From Poseidonibacter antarcticus (GTDB lineage: Bacteria; Campylobacterota; Campylobacteria; Campylobacterales; Arcobacteraceae): a stretch of DNA of 64,000 nt. Under the pieces are notes generated by a model, which saw only the letters and a program-made list of their open reading frames with translations, searched no databases and was not told where the DNA came from. The stretch spans positions 125,674-189,673 of the forward strand of contig NZ_RCWF01000004.1 in the NCBI RefSeq assembly GCF_003667345.1, read 5' to 3'. The position numbers were made by a program, and so were the translations under genes. Below, piece after piece: positions 1 through 8,089 of this stretch; positions within the stretch are counted from its first letter, which is position 1, and the number at the start of each line of letters is the position of its first letter.

Positions 1-1227
1 ACTATCAATATTTACTGTTGTTGTTGGTGCTGTTGTATCAATCAATGCGCTATCAGTCGTACTTGGTCCTATATTTCCTGCAATATCTGTAATTGTTGCA
101 GTAACAGTAATTATCTCACCCTCAGCAGGTGGAGTAAATGAAGTTGTTACATTTCCATTAGTAATATCTGTTGGCGTAATTACTATTGGAGTAGTTGTTG
201 TTCCATCTGTTACATTTACTGTATCCCCTGCTTCTACACCAGCTGGTAAATCTATTTGAACATCTACATTACCATCTAATTCTGTACCATTCAGTATTCC
301 ATCATTATTTATATCTTCTGTGATTGTTACTGCTGTTGGTGCTAGAGGTGGCGTTGTATCGATTGATGTATCTATAAGTGCGCTTTCTTCTCCCGTTTTA
401 CCTTCATTTCCTGAAGAATCAGTAATTGATGAAGTAATAGTAATCGTACTACCATTTTCAGGAGAAGTAAAACTAGTATCTACGTAACCATTATCAATAT
501 CAGTCTGTGTTAGTGTTATTGTTTGAGGAGTTGTTCCATCACTTACGTTTACTATATCACCAACTTTGGTATCTGTAGGAAGTGTTATTTTCACATCTAC
601 ATCACCAGATAATTCATTAGCATTAAGTATTCCATCATTATTTATATCTTCTATAAATGTAATTTTAGGAGCATCAGAAAGAGCAGAATTATCATCATCG
701 TCATGCAATGCTAAAGCAGCTATTCCACCTATTGCAAGTGCACCAAGAACATATGGCCACCAACCATATCCTGTATCAGCTACAGTTGGAGAAGACGTAG
801 CTACTGCCGCAACTGGAGTTCCACTTGAATATCCAAGACTACTATAAGAAGATTCTCCATCAATCATATTCATAGCAAGAAAATCAGTATTCCCTTCTTG
901 AGGGACAAGTTCATAATAGTTTCCATCTTCTGCTAGTCCAACTAAATTACCCATAGAATCATCATAATAATCCTCGATAATAATATCAGCTGTAGTATTA
1001 TCATCTGTAATTTCTTCTTCAATATCAAGTTTTATAAGAAGATCTTTTCCTTTTCGTGTAAGTAAAACTTGATTTGGAGCAACATTTGTTACAGAATCTC
1101 GTAGTTCATATTGAACTGATTTTTCTGCTTTTACTATTAAAGGATTTCCACTTTTACTAGTATCTACTGTAACATTTGAGATTTGACCTGTAAGATCTTT
1201 TGTTATAAATTGAAATAAATTTTGCAT
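1..1227 (-). CDS. Large Ig-repeat surface adhesin, BapA-type N-terminus (partial)
   Basis: This is the N-terminal 409 codons of a protein that continues past the left edge. It starts at ATG 1227 behind a clear AGGAGAG site. Residues 1-130 form a head resembling the BapA/Bap prefix domain (charged, with 'VLLTRKGKDLLIKLD' and an acidic 'DNTTADIIIEDYYDD'). A Ser/Gly/Thr-rich linker and one hydrophobic segment ('GWWPYVLGALAIGGIAALA') ending in HDDDD follow. After that come tandem Ig-like repeats of about 104-111 residues, each opening with 'EDINNDGILN'. There is no classical signal peptide, which fits type I secreted giant adhesins. I infer a cell-surface or biofilm adhesin. The OmpA-family gene just upstream is probably in the same transcript. 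The total length, the C-terminal secretion signal and any calcium-binding repeats lie outside the window. Confidence 0.85.
   Translation of the reverse strand, partial: MQNLFQFITKDLTGQISNVTVDTSKSGNPLIVKAEKSVQYELRDSVTNVAPNQVLLTRKGKDLLIKLDIEEEITDDNTTADIIIEDYYDDSMGNLVGLAEDGNYYELVPQEGNTDFLAMNMIDGESSYSSLGYSSGTPVAAVATSSPTVADTGYGWWPYVLGALAIGGIAALALHDDDDNSALSDAPKITFIEDINNDGILNANELSGDVDVKITLPTDTKVGDIVNVSDGTTPQTITLTQTDIDNGYVDTSFTSPENGSTITITSSITDSSGNEGKTGEESALIDTSIDTTPPLAPTAVTITEDINNDGILNGTELDGNVDVQIDLPAGVEAGDTVNVTDGTTTTPIVITPTDITNGNVTTSFTPPAEGEIITVTATITDIAGNIGPSTTDSALIDTTAPTTTVNIDS
28..669 (-). repeat. Tandem Ig-like coding repeats of the adhesin
   Basis: Two consecutive repeat units encode Ig-like modules, at 340-669 and 28-339, and a third begins at the left edge. 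Each starts at a conserved 'AP' followed by 'EDINNDGILN' and ends near 'ALIDT'. The DNA reading tccatcattatttatatctt recurs 333 bp apart (near 298 and 631). The units differ by a short linker insertion in the first. Such tandem coding repeats often vary in number by recombination. Confidence 0.75.
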
Positions 1228-1283
1228 TTTCTCTCCTAATAATTATTGTATTTTATTAAATGTTCATTATTCAATAATAATAT

Positions 1284-2102
1284 TTAGTATTCTATTACTA
1301 CCCTACGATCTGGTTGTAAACATTCAATTAGCGTTGAAGAATATTTACCTTTACAATTTGTTGTTACTGGTTCTTTTGAACCATGACCTTCAATTTTTAA
1401 TGGTAAATCTATACCATTTGTAATAAGATAATTAGCAACTGCTTCAGCACGATTAAAAGACAATTCTTCATTGTATTTATCACTTCCCAATCTATCTGTA
1501 TGTCCTATAATTTTAAGAGTTTTAACTTGATTAGGACACATAGCTATATCTCCAATTAATTCATCCATTAAAATCCGAGAAGAAGAACTTAATTCAGTAC
1601 TATCAAAAGCAAATAAACTATCTCCATCTAATACAAGTTTTGGAACATAACGATTTACGAGATTACTACTTATTTTAATACCATTAAGTTCCTCTTTTCC
1701 TTGAACACTATCAACAATAACAGGAAGAAAAATTTTATTTTTATCTTCTATTATTTTAATATATGTAATTGAATCTCTTGAAATTCCAACAGCTTGTAAA
1801 GCCCCTTTTCTTAAAGAATCTCCTCTTGATGCAACACGTAAATTAATACTACTACTGCATGCCTTTGCTTGAACATATTCACCTGGTAATAATGCTCCTA
1901 CAACATTATTATTAATAAAAATTAATGGGGTTTTTTGTATATTTTTACTATCTTCTCTATAAAATACAATCGATCCCTGGTTTATATTTACTTTAGCCCC
2001 ATCACTAATAGGTCCATGTAAAAGTTCCCCCGCCATACTATTTGTAAAAAAGCCTGTAAATATAATAAAACATATTATATTTAGTTTAAATTTTGAACTC
2101 AT
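1284..2102 (-). CDS. OmpA-family outer membrane protein
   Basis: This 272-aa protein begins with a signal peptide (residues 1-24, ending 'NSMAG'). The middle part is unrecognised. The C-terminal OmpA/MotB peptidoglycan-binding domain spans about residues 160-272, with the motif 'GHTDRLGS' at 200-207, 'FNRAEAV' near 217 and the terminal 'QPDRRVVIEY'. The start ATG 2102 follows AGGAGCTAAA. The gene ends 56 bp before the adhesin gene and is read in the same direction, so the two are probably co-transcribed. An OmpA protein next to a giant adhesin may anchor the secretion or display machinery to peptidoglycan; that role is inferred from context. Confidence 0.85.
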   Translation of the reverse strand: MSSKFKLNIICFIIFTGFFTNSMAGELLHGPISDGAKVNINQGSIVFYREDSKNIQKTPLIFINNNVVGALLPGEYVQAKACSSSINLRVASRGDSLRKGALQAVGISRDSITYIKIIEDKNKIFLPVIVDSVQGKEELNGIKISSNLVNRYVPKLVLDGDSLFAFDSTELSSSSRILMDELIGDIAMCPNQVKTLKIIGHTDRLGSDKYNEELSFNRAEAVANYLITNGIDLPLKIEGHGSKEPVTTNCKGKYSSTLIECLQPDRRVVIEY

Positions 2103-2282
2103 TTTAGCTCCTATATTAAGTTTAATATTAAAATACTTTATTATACAATTAAATAATAAATATATGGTGAGTAATCTTATAAAATAATATACATATGTGA
2201 GAGAATGTTATATTGTCGCGATAATAACTTATGTTTGTAAAGAAAAAGATATAGAGAGATTGAATATTTTAAGAAAAATTGC

Positions 2283-2317
2283 AATAGTTTGATATGAGAT
2301 ATCAAACTATTTTTTTA
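2283..2317 (+). terminator. Strong intrinsic terminator-like hairpin
   Basis: A perfect 13-bp stem (AATAGTTTGATAT / ATATCAAACTATT) with a GAG loop is followed by a T-run on the plus strand. No plus-strand gene lies upstream between 2103 and 2282. The structure may end an unannotated short transcript, or may serve the minus-strand LysE gene that stops at 2329. Confidence 0.6.
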
Positions 2318-2328
2318 GATTTATTATA

Positions 2329-2955
2329 TTAAGATAGTGCTAACCAAATACCAATACCCATCATTAATGTTCCTGCAATTTTATTTATAAATTTTACATT
2401 AGAGCTATTTTGTAATAATTTTCTTAATGTTTTTCCACCTGTTGCATAAATAATTAGACATGAAAATTCTAAAAGTAAAATCATAAAAATTAAAATAACT
2501 AATTGTGAAGTCATAGGTAGACTATCATCTATAAAAGGTGGTAAAAGTGCTACAAAAAATGCCCATCCTTTTGGATTAGCAATTGCTGTTATAAAGCCTT
2601 GCATTGCTAAGTTCTTTTTTGAAATACTATAATTACATTCATCAAGACTTAATGCCATTTTCCCACGTGAAAGCCACATTTGAATTCCAAGATAAATTAA
2701 ATATGCCCCACCACCATATTTAAGTACCAAAAAGATTGTTGGGTAATTAATCATTACAGTTGCAACTCCAACAACAGAAGATGTTGCAACAATAGCAACT
2801 CCAATTAATTCTCCATACATCATATAAAATGTTTTTTTCAATCCAATACTCATCCCCATACTAAGAGCTAGGGTCATACACATTCCAGGAGTTAATGAAA
2901 CGAGAAAAAAAGTAGGGATGAATACAGCAAGAAGTGCTAAGTTAATAAATTCCAA
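2329..2955 (-). CDS. LysE/RhtB-family amino-acid exporter
   Basis: This 208-aa inner-membrane protein has about six hydrophobic segments. The N-terminal pattern 'FLVSLTPGMCMTLALSMGMSIG' is the signature of the LysE/RhtB translocator family, which exports amino acids or homoserine-lactone-like compounds. 'ANPKGWAFFVALLPPFI' in the second half is also family-typical. The start is TTG 2955 behind AAGGATTATC; there is no ATG. The substrate cannot be told from sequence. The gene is read away from the small plus-strand gene at 3069. Confidence 0.88.
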   Translation of the reverse strand: MEFINLALLAVFIPTFFLVSLTPGMCMTLALSMGMSIGLKKTFYMMYGELIGVAIVATSSVVGVATVMINYPTIFLVLKYGGGAYLIYLGIQMWLSRGKMALSLDECNYSISKKNLAMQGFITAIANPKGWAFFVALLPPFIDDSLPMTSQLVILIFMILLLEFSCLIIYATGGKTLRKLLQNSSNVKFINKIAGTLMMGIGIWLALS

Positions 2956-3017
2956 GATAATCCTTATTTAAAAGATAATTATATACAAAAGATTATAAAA
3001 AAGTACATCAAAAAATC

Positions 3018-3023
3018 TATAAT
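3018..3023 (+). promoter_or_regulatory. Probable -10 box for the 129-aa gene
   Basis: TATAAT lies 46 bp before the start of the small secreted-protein gene. No -35 box is obvious, as is usual for main-sigma promoters in this phylum. Confidence 0.4.
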
Positions 3024-3068
3024 GATTCTAATTACAAATATTTCACAAAAAAAGAGTAAAGTTCTCTT

Positions 3069-3458
3069 ATGAAAAAAATATATATAATTTTAACTTTAAT
3101 GATACTTTCAATAACTCAAGTAAGTGCTTACACTGCAAAAATCAAAACTGCTCATGCAATTGGCATTTTTCATAAAAATGGTACAGGTGAGAATATTCAA
3201 CATTTAAGAAAAACAAAAGATGATTATAATGGCATTTGTTACTCAAAAATTGTAGTTTTTGGGAATTTACATAATATAAAGACAAGTGTAAATATAGGTA
3301 CTTCCATTGGTACTTTAGTAAAGACAATATCAATTTATAATAAACAAAAAATCAAAATTGCGGAAGAGCAAACATTTAAACATTATGGTGTTACGAAGGG
3401 ATATATTCAAGTAAAAGTTAATAATAAACTTTATGATTCAAAAGTATTTGTAAAGTGA
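3069..3458 (+). CDS. Small secreted protein of unknown function
   Basis: This 129-aa protein starts with a clear signal peptide ('MKKIYIILTLMILSITQVSA', cleavage after residue 20). The mature part of about 109 residues is basic and rich in Lys, Ile, Val and Thr, with one Cys, and looks like beta-strand repeats. No transmembrane segment follows the signal. I do not recognise the family. It stands alone: the genes on both sides are on the minus strand, and a TATAAT lies 46 bp upstream. It is probably periplasmic or exported. Confidence 0.6.
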   Translation: MKKIYIILTLMILSITQVSAYTAKIKTAHAIGIFHKNGTGENIQHLRKTKDDYNGICYSKIVVFGNLHNIKTSVNIGTSIGTLVKTISIYNKQKIKIAEEQTFKHYGVTKGYIQVKVNNKLYDSKVFVK

Positions 3459-3504
3459 TAAATTTTTAACTTTAATATAGAAATTTCAAAAAAAAATATA
3501 AACA

Positions 3505-3521
3505 TAGCATTAAAATAGCAT
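3505..3521 (+). promoter_or_regulatory. Tandem TAGCAT motif, third copy
   Basis: TAGCATTAAAATAGCAT is a direct repeat of TAGCA with an 11-bp period. It matches, at 15 of 16 positions, a 16-mer found on the minus strand upstream of both RHH cassettes (18838-18853 and 30949-30964). Here it sits just before an extended -10 box, so it may be a regulator site or an upstream promoter element. Confidence 0.45.
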
Positions 3522-3526
3522 TTTTA

Positions 3527-3535
3527 TGATATAAT
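3527..3535 (+). promoter_or_regulatory. Extended -10 promoter
   Basis: TGATATAAT is a perfect extended -10 element (TG, one base, TATAAT). No open reading frame with a ribosome site follows. A transcript would start near 3542. Confidence 0.5.
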
Positions 3536-3541
3536 TCTTGA

Positions 3542-3757
3542 AATAGAAGTTTTATCTATTATCTCTCCTTAGTAAAAAATTACGTAGCTGTAAAATTTTT
3601 TCAAGATAAAACTTCTCTTTACTACACATTCTTATAAAAAATCGAAATCTTTATAATGTTAAAATGATTTTATTTTTTAATATATTCTATTTTTTTTACT
3701 ATATAAAATCAAATGCGTGGACATAAAAAAAGGGAAGCTAAATAACTCCCTTTTTTT
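3542..3757 (+). ncRNA. Candidate small RNA of about 215 nt
   Basis: This is a gene-free stretch (3459-3783) with the layout of a small RNA gene. It has an extended -10 box at 3527-3535, a 12-bp inverted repeat (GAAGTTTTATCT at 3546-3557, AGATAAAACTTC at 3604-3615) enclosing a 46-nt loop, and an intrinsic terminator at 3725-3757. The only open frame inside is a ten-codon one at 3713 with no ribosome site. No known RNA family is recognised. It could also be the decayed leader of a lost gene. Confidence 0.35.
3725..3757. terminator. Bidirectional intrinsic terminator
   Basis: AAAAAAAGGGA and TCCCTTTTTTT form an 11-bp stem around an 11-nt loop, with runs suited to ending transcription in both directions. 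It would close the histidine kinase gene (minus) and any plus-strand transcript from 3542. Confidence 0.75.
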
Positions 3758-3783
3758 ATAAACAATTCTTTATTACACAAAAT

Positions 3784-6249
3784 TCAACCCATAGGTATTG
3801 AAATTATAAATATAGCTCCAGTATAATTTTTATTTTCATAAGAATAATTTTCATTATTAGCTTCAATTATTCCATCCATTCCTTTAACAATTAAATTATA
3901 AGTCATATGAAGTCCAATTCCTGTACCTTTTGATTGATGTTTAGTTGTGAAATAAGGTTCAAATATCTTAGGTAATATATCAATTGGTATTCCACCTGCA
4001 TTATCTTTTATTTTTATAATTACATTATTATCTTTAGTTAAAGTTGATATAAATATAAATTTATTTGTAATATTTCTTTCTTCTAAAGTATCTTTAGAAT
4101 TATTAAATATATTTATAAGACATTGAATAAGTTCATTTGGATAACCATACAAACTTATATCTTCTTGTATATCTAAAATCAAATTTATATTGTTATTTAT
4201 AATTTCACCTTTAACTAAAATTCTAAAGCTATCAATACAAGTACTTAGATTAAATATTACCTTTTTTCTATCACCATTTATAAAGTTCTTAAAATCATCA
4301 ATAGTTTTTGATAGATATTGTGCATTATTATTTATTTCTAAACAAGTTTCTTTAAAAAATTCATCTTTAAGTAAACCATGTTCTTTTTGCATTAGCATAC
4401 CCGTAGCACCTGTGGATATTATAGATAATGGCTGTCTCCATTGATGTGCAATATTTCCAATCATTTCTCCCATTGATGCCATTTTTTCAGATTTAAAAAG
4501 TTGTTCTTGAATATATAAATTTTTTTCTACTTCTTCTTTGATTTTTTCTGCTAGATTTTCATTTAATTTTTGTAAATCTTTTGTCTTCTTTTCAACAGCT
4601 ATTTTCAAATTATTATTTGCCATTTTTAAAATAAATTGTCTATATACAAAAAATAAAATCAACATTATTGAGATAATTAAAATCTGCCATATTAAATTAT
4701 AATCAATACGTTTTTCATATTTTATTGATATCCAATTATTTAATATTTCTTGTTGTTTTTTACTATCAATACTTTTTACAACTTTATCTAAAATATTAAA
4801 TAAATTTTTATCATCATTTCTAACTCCAATCCCAAGTGCCCAATTTTCTTCCAATTTACCTGCGATTTTAAGCTCGCCTCTTGATCCGCTTTGAAATTCG
4901 TGACTTATACTAGCAAGCGTTCCTATATATGCAAATAATTCACCCTTATTTACTCTTTTTAAACCATCTTCAATATTTTTAACTTCTATAATATTTAAAT
5001 TAGGATATTTATTTCTCAATATTTCAACAAAAGCATAATCTTTGGTTATTCCTACTTTTTTATTTTCAATAGCATCAATATTATCTATAAAGGGGACATC
5101 TATTTTCGTAGCAACAACTATTGGGATTTTTAAATATGGTGTAGTAAATTTTAAATATTCTTTTCGTTTTGGAGTTTCCATAGATAAAGATAGAATATCA
5201 CATTTTCTATCTTTTACATTTTTTATTGATTCATTCCATGTTTTTGTTTTTATTACTTTTATATCTATATTTAAAATATCCTCAAAAATCTTATAATAAT
5301 CTGCAGTTATACCAATATATTTACCGTTTTTATCAAACTTTTCAAATGGCATCCAATCAGGGTCAATACACATAGTAATCTGTTTTTTTTCTTTTAAATA
5401 TTGTCTTTGTGCATCTGTTAAATTAATATTATTTTTATTAGTTTTTTTTTCAATTTTTGCAGTAAACCATTTATTATATAGTACTTCTTTTTCTTCCCGT
5501 GAAATAGCTTTTATAGACTTGTTTATAATAGAAAATAAAACTTTATCTTCTTTTTTAACACCAATCCTTAAGTCTTCTTTTTTTATTATTTTACTATCAA
5601 GTTCATCAAGAATCTTTACATTAGTAAACCCACCACGTTTAATATGTTTTTGACCACTAATTAAATTATGAAATACAACATCAACTTTTCCATATAATAA
5701 TGCTTTTATCTTATTTCCTGAGTTTTCAAATTCGACAAGCTCAAAAAGTCCTAACGATTTAAGTACATCATAATAATAAATATCTTTTGTAATACCAATT
5801 TTCTTTCCTTTTAAAGATTCAAATCCTTTATAATTATTGATTTCTCCTTTTCTAGCAAAAATAACATTTGGTATTTCAAAATATGGTTTTGAAAAATTTG
5901 TAAAATCCTCTCTTTTTTTACTATAAGAAATAAAGTCTATTAAATCAATCTGTTTATTTTTAAATTTATTAAGTGTATTACTCCAATTATTCATTTGAAT
6001 TTTTATTTTTAATCCACTTTTTTTTATAATTAGATTTATATAATCATAAGAAAAACCTTTTATTTTTTTATTTTCTTCAAAACTAAAAGGATAATTATCA
6101 ACCATCATTCCTAAAATAAATGTATTAGATTCTATATATTTTTTTTCTATTTCTGTAAAGTTATTTTCTAATGTTACACTTTTATTTTCTACTTTATTAA
6201 ATGCTAATAAATTATATATTAATGCAATTAATAATATTAATTTTTTCAT
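3784..6249 (-). CDS. Sensor histidine kinase with two periplasmic solute-binding domains
   Basis: This 821-aa protein has a short signal segment and then two tandem SBP_bac_3 (PBPb) domains at about 38-265 and 290-510. One transmembrane helix follows near 528-546, then a coiled coil to about 590. The H-box 'GNIAHQWRQPL' has the phosphorylated His at 602. The ATPase has N-box Asn716/717, 'DNAGG' at 749-753 and 'GTGIGL' at 775-780. SBP_3 domains usually bind amino acids, so this is probably an inner-membrane sensor of external amino acids or related solutes. No response regulator is encoded beside it, so it is an orphan here. The two binding domains share the pattern 'KKVGITKDY', which suggests internal duplication. 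Confidence 0.92.
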   Translation of the reverse strand: MKKLILLIALIYNLLAFNKVENKSVTLENNFTEIEKKYIESNTFILGMMVDNYPFSFEENKKIKGFSYDYINLIIKKSGLKIKIQMNNWSNTLNKFKNKQIDLIDFISYSKKREDFTNFSKPYFEIPNVIFARKGEINNYKGFESLKGKKIGITKDIYYYDVLKSLGLFELVEFENSGNKIKALLYGKVDVVFHNLISGQKHIKRGGFTNVKILDELDSKIIKKEDLRIGVKKEDKVLFSIINKSIKAISREEKEVLYNKWFTAKIEKKTNKNNINLTDAQRQYLKEKKQITMCIDPDWMPFEKFDKNGKYIGITADYYKIFEDILNIDIKVIKTKTWNESIKNVKDRKCDILSLSMETPKRKEYLKFTTPYLKIPIVVATKIDVPFIDNIDAIENKKVGITKDYAFVEILRNKYPNLNIIEVKNIEDGLKRVNKGELFAYIGTLASISHEFQSGSRGELKIAGKLEENWALGIGVRNDDKNLFNILDKVVKSIDSKKQQEILNNWISIKYEKRIDYNLIWQILIISIMLILFFVYRQFILKMANNNLKIAVEKKTKDLQKLNENLAEKIKEEVEKNLYIQEQLFKSEKMASMGEMIGNIAHQWRQPLSIISTGATGMLMQKEHGLLKDEFFKETCLEINNNAQYLSKTIDDFKNFINGDRKKVIFNLSTCIDSFRILVKGEIINNNINLILDIQEDISLYGYPNELIQCLINIFNNSKDTLEERNITNKFIFISTLTKDNNVIIKIKDNAGGIPIDILPKIFEPYFTTKHQSKGTGIGLHMTYNLIVKGMDGIIEANNENYSYENKNYTGAIFIISIPMG

Positions 6250-6407
6250 TAGTAACCCTTAAGAATACAGCAATATTCGAATATAAACTAGTTTATGGTT
6301 TAGAAAGTATATCAATATACTACTTAATAACATAAGTATTTATATTAAAGTATATAAAAGAGAAGGGAAATAATTATTTAGATTTTACTTTTAGATTATT
6401 TTATATA

Positions 6408-6436
6408 TAGGCAGAAGTTTTTATAAAATCTGCCTA
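6408..6436 (-). terminator. Terminator-like hairpin after serS
   Basis: TAGGCAGA and TCTGCCTA pair across a 13-nt loop just beyond the serS stop codon. The T-run on the minus strand is weak. Confidence 0.45.
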
Positions 6437-6444
6437 ATATTTTA

Positions 6445-7689
6445 TTACATATATTTTTTAAGAACTTCTGGAATGCTTATACTTCCATCTTCATTTTGAT
6501 AGTTTTCCATAATTGCAACAAGTGTTCTACCTACTGCTAAGCTTGAACCATTTAAAGTATGAGTTAAAATATTTTTCTTACCATCTTTATATCTGATTTT
6601 TGCTCGTCTACTTTGAAATTCTTTTGTATTAGAAATTGATGATATTTCTCTATATTTATTTTGTCCTGGTAACCATACTTCTAGGTCAATAGTAGTAGCC
6701 GCTGAAAAACCTAAATCACCAGTACAAAGCTGTACTTTTTGGTGTGATAAGCCTAATGAAGTCAATAAATCACTTGCACAAGTAACCATTTTTTCAAATA
6801 CTTCTTCACTTTGTTCAGGTTTTGTAATGGCTACCATTTCAACTTTATCAAATTGGTGTTGTCTAATAAGTCCTCTTGTATCTCTACCTGCACTTCCTGC
6901 TTCTTTTCTAAAACAAGGAGTATAAGAAGTCATTAATTTTGGTAATTGCTCACTTGGAATAATTTCATCATTATAAAGGTTTGTTAAAACAACTTCAGCA
7001 GTTGGAATTAAATATAAATCTTCACCATCAATTTTGAATAAATCATCTTCAAATTTTGGAAGTTGACCTGTTCCTTGAAGTGTATTTGTATTTGCCATAA
7101 AAGGTAAATACCACTCTTCAAAACCTCTTTTAGTATTAAAATCAAGCATATAGTTTATTAAAGCTCTCTCCATTTTAGCAGCCTGCCCTCGCATTGCTAC
7201 AAATCTAGACTTAGCTAATTTTACACCTCTTGGAAAATCTAATGAACCATCTTTTTCACCTAAGTCCCAATGCTCTTTTGGAGTAAAAGAAAATTCAGGT
7301 TTTTTACCAATTATTTCTAATACAACATTTTCATTTTCATCAGCACCATTTGGAACACAATCATCAGGCATATTTGGAACACCTAAAGCAATAGCTGTTA
7401 GTTCATCTTCTAATACTCTAACCTCTTCTTCTAATACTTGTTTATTGTTTTTAAGTTCATTGATATTAGCTTGCAAAGGAGCAATATCTAATCCTTCTTT
7501 TTTATATCTTCCAAACTCTTTTGATAGTTTATTTTGCTCAGCTGTAACGTTTTCCATATCTTGTCGTTTTTGCTTTGCATTTTCTGAGATAGATTTTAAG
7601 TTGTCTAAAATTTCTTGTGAAACACCTTTTCTTTTTAAGGCATTTGCTATATTTTCAAAATCTTTTTGTAGTAGTTTTATATCAATCAT
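6445..7689 (-). CDS. serS: Seryl-tRNA synthetase
   Basis: This 414-aa class II synthetase charges tRNA-Ser with serine in the cytoplasm. The N-terminal coiled-coil arm (about residues 30-100) is followed by the catalytic core with motif 2 ('[26 protein letters not shown]', shown here only as its ends CFRKEAG and HQFDKVE) and motif 3 ('[12 protein letters not shown]'). I chose ATG 7689, giving [12 protein letters not shown], because this is where family members begin and AAAGAGA lies before it. An in-frame start ten codons upstream also exists. Length is normal. Confidence 0.95.
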   Translation of the reverse strand: MIDIKLLQKDFENIANALKRKGVSQEILDNLKSISENAKQKRQDMENVTAEQNKLSKEFGRYKKEGLDIAPLQANINELKNNKQVLEEEVRVLEDELTAIALGVPNMPDDCVPNGADENENVVLEIIGKKPEFSFTPKEHWDLGEKDGSLDFPRGVKLAKSRFVAMRGQAAKMERALINYMLDFNTKRGFEEWYLPFMANTNTLQGTGQLPKFEDDLFKIDGEDLYLIPTAEVVLTNLYNDEIIPSEQLPKLMTSYTPCFRKEAGSAGRDTRGLIRQHQFDKVEMVAITKPEQSEEVFEKMVTCASDLLTSLGLSHQKVQLCTGDLGFSAATTIDLEVWLPGQNKYREISSISNTKEFQSRRAKIRYKDGKKNILTHTLNGSSLAVGRTLVAIMENYQNEDGSISIPEVLKKYM

Positions 7690-7763
7690 CTTTTCTCTTT
7701 GTATTATAATTTTTTGCAATTATATCTAAAAATTGCTACAAAGAGATTAGATGTAAAAAAGTA

Positions 7764-7970
7764 TTATCCGTTCATTTCCATTTTAATTAAAACTTCGCCA
7801 TCTTCAAATACAGTTTTAAATATATGTTTATGGCAGAAATCTTCATTCATAATTGTACACATTTCATTTGCTTTTGCTAATGCTTCATCAACATCTTTAC
7901 ATTCTGTTTCTGTTTTAAAATCTGAGTTTTTAAAACATCCACATGCTCTTTCCATTCTTACTATTGTCAT
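7764..7970 (-). CDS. Small cysteine-rich protein, unknown function
   Basis: This 68-aa soluble protein starts at ATG 7970 directly behind a near-perfect AAGGAGATATTAAT ribosome site; an in-frame upstream ATG at 8006 lacks this support. It contains five cysteines, including 'ACGCF' near residue 10, 'ECKD', 'EMCT' and 'FCHKH', which could bind a metal. I do not recognise a named family. It sits alone between serS and the TAXI gene. Confidence 0.7.
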   Translation of the reverse strand: MTIVRMERACGCFKNSDFKTETECKDVDEALAKANEMCTIMNEDFCHKHIFKTVFEDGEVLIKMEMNG

Positions 7971-8089
7971 ATTAATATCTCCTTTATATTTTGCGAATTG
8001 TATCATAAAGATATTTTAATTATCTTTTCATAAGCTCTTACATAGCTTTTTATAAAAATTTGTATAAAATATAAATAAAAAGATTTCAA

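Noticed and set aside
566-847. 93-residue plus-strand frame inside the adhesin gene
   Set aside because: It is the reverse frame of repeat-rich coding DNA, with no ribosome site.
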